DNA of 7,540 nt from Clostridiales bacterium (lineage in GTDB: Bacteria; Bacillota; Clostridia; Oscillospirales; Oscillospiraceae): positions 1 through 7,540 of the forward strand of contig SFHJ01000052.1 of assembly GCA_004555655.1 (NCBI GenBank), in the 5' to 3' direction. The notes under the pieces are model-generated. The model had not been told where the DNA came from. It worked only from the letters and a program-made list of their open reading frames with translations, and did not search any database. The translations under genes were made by a program, and so were the position numbers. Below are positions 4,590 through 7,540 of the stretch, in pieces (positions within the stretch are counted from its first letter, which is position 1; each line of letters starts with the position of its first letter).

Positions 4590-7202
4590 ATGAAGAACTT
4601 CAAAAAGGTTCTTGCGCTGGTTCTGGCGGTCGTAATGCTGCTCAGCTTCGCCACCGTTGCCAGCGCCGTGACGTCCGATTACTACAAAGACGCCGCCGAC
4701 ATCGATTACAAAGAAGCTGTCGACGTTCTTGGTACCATCGGCGTCCTGAACGGCTTCCCGGATGACACGTTCCGTCCGGATGCCACCATCACCCGTGCGC
4801 AGGCCGCGAAGATCATTGCCATGTTTGACAATGGTTCGACCGACATCAACAAGCTGTACACGGCTGCCAACCCCTTTGCCGACTGTGTCGATCACTGGGC
4901 CGAGAGCTACATCGCTTACGGCGTTAAGACCGGCATCATCGCTGGCATCGGCGGCGACAAGTTCGCTCCCGAAGCGAACGTCACCGGCGTTCAGTTCCTG
5001 AAGATGGTCCTCGTCGTCCTCGGCTATGACGCCAAGGTCGAAGGCCTCGAAGGCAAGAACTGGGACGTCAACACTCTGGCTCTGGCGAAGCAGGTCGGCC
5101 TGACCGCTACCCTGGGCAACAAGTTTGATTACAGCGCTGACCTGTCTCGTCAGGAAGCTGCTGTCATCATGCTCGACGCGCTGCGCGCTGACGTTGTTGA
5201 GTACGGCACCAAGCTGGGCGTCAACTACGACCGCGTTGCCGAAGAGATCGACAAGTGGAACAAGGCTGACGAGGCCGAGCAGTTTGCCGGCGTCAACATC
5301 AACGGCGTGTTCTACATGACTGTTGCCGGCGCTGTCAAGACCGGCGAGCAGCTCATGGAGCAGTGGAACCTCGTTGAGGGCAAGTGGAGTGACGCGTTCT
5401 ATCGTCCGTACACCACCTGGACGGTTACCACCACTGGCAAGACCCTGAAGTACATGTACCCGGTTGCGGCTGAGTACACCACCGCTACCAACTACTGCAA
5501 CCTGCTGGTTGATCTGGGCGTTGCGAAGACCGACTACCGGACGACCCGTAGCATCGAGTACTCCAACAACGGCCGTGATATCAGCACCTTCGAAGTGAGC
5601 CACAATATCGCCGATGACTGCGTTGCTAAGCTGCGCACCCTCGGCGGTCAGGGCACTCTGACGCAGGTCTTCTACATGGGCGGCAAGACCTACCGTGTCA
5701 CCGAGATCGAGACCTGGCTGGGCCGTGTCACCGATGTGACCGATTCCAGAACCTATCGTGATGGCCACCTCGTCAACGAGAGCCTGATCGACCTCACCGT
5801 TGTTGAGAACAGCGGCATTCAGGAGGACTTCTATGACGAAGTCGTCGCCGACAAGTACTCTGTCGGCGAATATGTCCTGGTTACCCGTTCCTACAGAGTA
5901 TATGGCCAGGTTGACCCGACTCTGAAGAGCAAGAACTCCTATGCTGACGGCCTGCAGACCATCGTTGAGGCCAAGGCTGAGACCGCGGCTCTGAACGGCG
6001 TGTCCGAATGGCAGACCAAGGTCGGCGACACCTGGACGCCCGACGCTCTGCACTTCTACCTGGGCAAGGTCGATTATAACTACCCCGTCACCACTGAGGT
6101 TGACACCGACAAGTACGCCAAGCCGCTCCGCAAGGCCTACAGCTTCCTGTATGACACCTACGGCAACGTCATCGGCATCGTGAACAGCTACACCTCCAAG
6201 GATGTTGTTGTGATCGACTGGATGTACATGATCGCGAACGCCGGCAATGCCGTCCTGAAGGCGAACATTGTTGGCCTGGATGCCAAGATTACCGAGGCCG
6301 CTACTGTCGCTAAGCTGGAAGGCAAACCCGCTGAATGGTGGATCGACGAAGAGGGCGACTATGCGAATCCCGCTGGCGCGAACTGGTGGGGCGTTGAGTA
6401 CGGCATCAACTGGAGCGACCGCTACGAGAAGCTGTACTTCAGCAGCACGAATGCTGACGGCGAGTACACGCTGAACGCTGCCAACGGCGCTACGTACGAT
6501 GGTGTTGCCCTGCTCGCGAACAAGGCTTACCTGTACAACTGGGATGGCATCAATGCCACCGCTACCAACGTAACCCTGACGGATGACACGCAGATCCTTG
6601 TCCATGAGGTTGACGGTTCCTACACGGCTGTTACCGGTAAGGACGTCGGCACCATCTACGCCGATCATGCGGAAGTCCTGCTCGATGGCTCCGGCGAGTT
6701 CGCTGCTATCATCTATCTGTACGGCGACGTCTACAGACAGAGCAGCAAGACCGTTGGCTTCGTTGCTGTTGACTACACGAACAGACCCGACACCGAGGCT
6801 GTTGGCGTTTATGATCTGTGCCCGGTCACCGTCTACTTCGACGGCGAGGCCAAGACCATCTATGTCACCAACGCTGATTACGATGCATACCTCGTTGCTA
6901 ACGGCGACGGCTTCTATGAGTTCAGATTCACCGACAAGGTCGGCGATCAGATCTACTGCGAGATCGTTTCCCGTCCCGCTGCTGCGAACACTGAGTACAG
7001 CTACGTTGCTCTGGACGGCAACACGCTGAAGGTCACCTCCGGTGCTGGTGCTGAGTCCTTCAAGGTCGCTGCTGATGTCGTTATCTACGACGTCTACGCT
7101 GGTGTTGTCACCAAGGTTGACGGCCTGACCGGCGGCAACCTGCGCCTGGGCTTCAACGCTGCTGGCGTTGTCACCACCATCTACTGCATCGTCTCCAAGT
7201 AA
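4590..7202 (+). CDS. Secreted SLH-domain surface protein, probably S-layer
   Basis: This 870-residue exported protein is expected to attach to the cell wall through SLH modules, which in the family bind pyruvylated wall polysaccharide. Residues 1-26 are a classic signal peptide (MKNFKK, then a hydrophobic core) with a likely cut after ASA at 24-26. SLH-like modules cover about 31-80 (GVLNGFPDDTFRPDATITRAQ), 96-146 (FADCVDHWAESYI, GIIAGIGGDKFAPEANVT) and a diverged third at 158-200 (LSRQEAAVIMLDAL). The TRAE-type motif is TRAQ in module 1, TGVQ in module 2 (Arg lost) and SRQE in module 3. The remaining 650 or so residues are Tyr-, Asp- and Gly-rich without a motif I recognise; strand-like lines such as LYDTYGNVIGIV, LLDGSGEFAAIIYLYG and GFNAAGVVTTIYCIV look like a recurring beta unit. 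Six cysteines occur in total. AGGAGG lies eight bases before the ATG, a good promoter precedes it and a strong terminator follows, so it is a single-gene unit. Alanine is mostly GCT, unlike the oad genes, which fits high expression. No catalytic site is visible. Confidence 0.88.
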   Translation: MKNFKKVLALVLAVVMLLSFATVASAVTSDYYKDAADIDYKEAVDVLGTIGVLNGFPDDTFRPDATITRAQAAKIIAMFDNGSTDINKLYTAANPFADCVDHWAESYIAYGVKTGIIAGIGGDKFAPEANVTGVQFLKMVLVVLGYDAKVEGLEGKNWDVNTLALAKQVGLTATLGNKFDYSADLSRQEAAVIMLDALRADVVEYGTKLGVNYDRVAEEIDKWNKADEAEQFAGVNINGVFYMTVAGAVKTGEQLMEQWNLVEGKWSDAFYRPYTTWTVTTTGKTLKYMYPVAAEYTTATNYCNLLVDLGVAKTDYRTTRSIEYSNNGRDISTFEVSHNIADDCVAKLRTLGGQGTLTQVFYMGGKTYRVTEIETWLGRVTDVTDSRTYRDGHLVNESLIDLTVVENSGIQEDFYDEVVADKYSVGEYVLVTRSYRVYGQVDPTLKSKNSYADGLQTIVEAKAETAALNGVSEWQTKVGDTWTPDALHFYLGKVDYNYPVTTEVDTDKYAKPLRKAYSFLYDTYGNVIGIVNSYTSKDVVVIDWMYMIANAGNAVLKANIVGLDAKITEAATVAKLEGKPAEWWIDEEGDYANPAGANWWGVEYGINWSDRYEKLYFSSTNADGEYTLNAANGATYDGVALLANKAYLYNWDGINATATNVTLTDDTQILVHEVDGSYTAVTGKDVGTIYADHAEVLLDGSGEFAAIIYLYGDVYRQSSKTVGFVAVDYTNRPDTEAVGVYDLCPVTVYFDGEAKTIYVTNADYDAYLVANGDGFYEFRFTDKVGDQIYCEIVSRPAAANTEYSYVALDGNTLKVTSGAGAESFKVAADVVIYDVYAGVVTKVDGLTGGNLRLGFNAAGVVTTIYCIVSK

Positions 7203-7344
7203 TTGCAGTGACTGCTGGCTAATTCAGAAGCTCGCTTCTGAGTCATAGGCAAAACAAGTCCCCGGGGCTTACACGGGTGCTCATAAGAAAGTAATTCCAG
7301 AAATTACGATTATGGCATCTGTCAGGCGGGGTTGGTAAACGAGA
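7203..7344. other. Non-coding stretch with small stems after the SLH gene
   Basis: This 142-base 3' region holds TCAGAAGC/GCTTCTGA (7224-7241, two-base spacer), a CCCCGGGG palindrome near 7260-7267 and GTAATT/AATTAC (7291-7307, five-base loop). None is followed by a T run. They probably form the structured 3' end of the SLH mRNA before the terminator. No gene is supported here. Confidence 0.35.
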
Positions 7345-7387
7345 TAACGGGTATTCGGTATAAAAGCCGAGTACCCGTTATTTTTTT
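7345..7387 (+). terminator. Strong intrinsic terminator of the SLH gene
   Basis: Bases 7345-7358 pair with 7367-7380: 14 bp with one wobble pair (T7354/G7371) and an eight-base loop (TATAAAAG). Seven T follow at once (7381-7387). It is the best terminator in the window and ends the transcript 143 bases after the SLH stop codon. Confidence 0.92.
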
Positions 7388-7428
7388 GTCCGTAATGCAA
7401 AGCAATAGATTTATTCACAGGTTTCGAG

Positions 7429-7445
7429 TATAATGAAGCTATAAT
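7429..7445 (+). promoter_or_regulatory. Two TATAAT boxes in an AT-rich region (possible promoter)
   Basis: Perfect TATAAT hexamers stand at 7429-7434 and 7440-7445, 11 bases apart. No good -35 hexamer sits 16-18 bases upstream of either: TTCACA at 7414-7419 is 9 bases from the first and 20 from the second. They may be the start signal of a gene beyond the window end, helped by an activator, or reflect AT richness. Confidence 0.3.
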
Positions 7446-7465
7446 CATCCTATCCCATCCATTCC

Positions 7466-7512
7466 GAGATTTTTTCAAAAAATCTCAAAAAATTTTGGAA
7501 ACATTGGAACAA
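7466..7512. repeat. A/T-tract inverted repeat and tandem TTGGAA repeat
   Basis: GAGATTTTTT (7466-7475) and AAAAAATCTC (7477-7486) are perfect inverted copies around a single C. Then TTGGAAACA (7495-7503) is followed directly by TTGGAACAA (7504-7512). The first could be an operator or weak bidirectional terminator. Nothing in 7388-7540 looks like a coding region. Confidence 0.35.
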
Positions 7513-7540
7513 TCCAGCCGTTCTCATGCCATATATAGTA

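Noticed and set aside
4587..6668. A 693-codon open frame on the minus strand opposite the SLH gene
   Set aside because: It lies exactly antisense to a gene with signal peptide, SLH modules, promoter and terminator. Long antisense frames arise from the purine-any-pyrimidine codon bias of GC-rich genes; the product is repetitive Val/Asp/Gly without family features.
7281..7478. A 65-codon minus-strand open frame after the SLH gene
   Set aside because: It reads straight through the strong terminator hairpin and T run, and has no family match.

Overview
The window is a GC-rich piece of chromosome that most resembles a gut-type anaerobic Clostridium relative (order Oscillospirales is my best guess). 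The reasons are the protein families, the strong AGGAGG-type ribosome binding sites, the S-layer gene with SLH modules, and an intergenic block of stacked hairpins of a kind I associate from memory with genomes of that group. No 16S rRNA or other decisive marker is present, so the taxon is an inference. All genes lie on the plus strand.

Region 1 (1-4080) is a carbon and energy block. It opens with the C-terminal 145 residues of an ATP-type phosphoenolpyruvate carboxykinase (pckA), followed by a good intrinsic terminator (517-553). Four tightly packed genes follow, with 12, 5 and 12 bases between them: oadA (carboxyltransferase), oadG (small membrane anchor), a separate biotin carrier protein, and oadB (sodium-translocating membrane decarboxylase). 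Together they make a complete biotin-dependent, sodium-pumping oxaloacetate decarboxylase. The carboxyltransferase moves CO2 from oxaloacetate to biotin on the carrier, and OadB releases the CO2 and exports Na+. With PckA next door, PEP can go to pyruvate through oxaloacetate, yielding ATP at the first step and a sodium gradient at the second.

Region 2 (4081-4589) is about 510 bases without a gene. It holds a perfect 13-bp hairpin just after oadB, a second hairpin with a GAAA loop, a cluster of five perfect stems in under 100 bases (a palindromic intergenic repeat), three more stems, and then a good housekeeping promoter with a structured leader for the next gene. A 13-bp perfect inverted repeat at 4084-4096 and 4368-4380 brackets most of this, as if it were one 297-bp element.

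Region 3 (4590-7202) is one large gene for an 870-residue secreted protein: signal peptide, three SLH-type modules for cell-wall anchoring, then about 650 residues of Tyr/Asp-rich, probably beta-rich sequence that I do not recognise. It is probably an S-layer or other major surface protein. Its codon use (GCT/GTT rich) differs from the oad genes and fits high expression.

Region 4 (7203-7540) has small hairpins, a strong terminator (7345-7387), and then an AT-rich stretch with two TATAAT boxes and a perfect 10-bp inverted repeat, probably the upstream region of a gene beyond the window. I saw no CRISPR array, transposase, phage gene, tRNA or rRNA. I found no clearly new multi-gene system; the most interesting parts are the intergenic repeat element, the pckA-oad coupling and the unassigned body of the surface protein.
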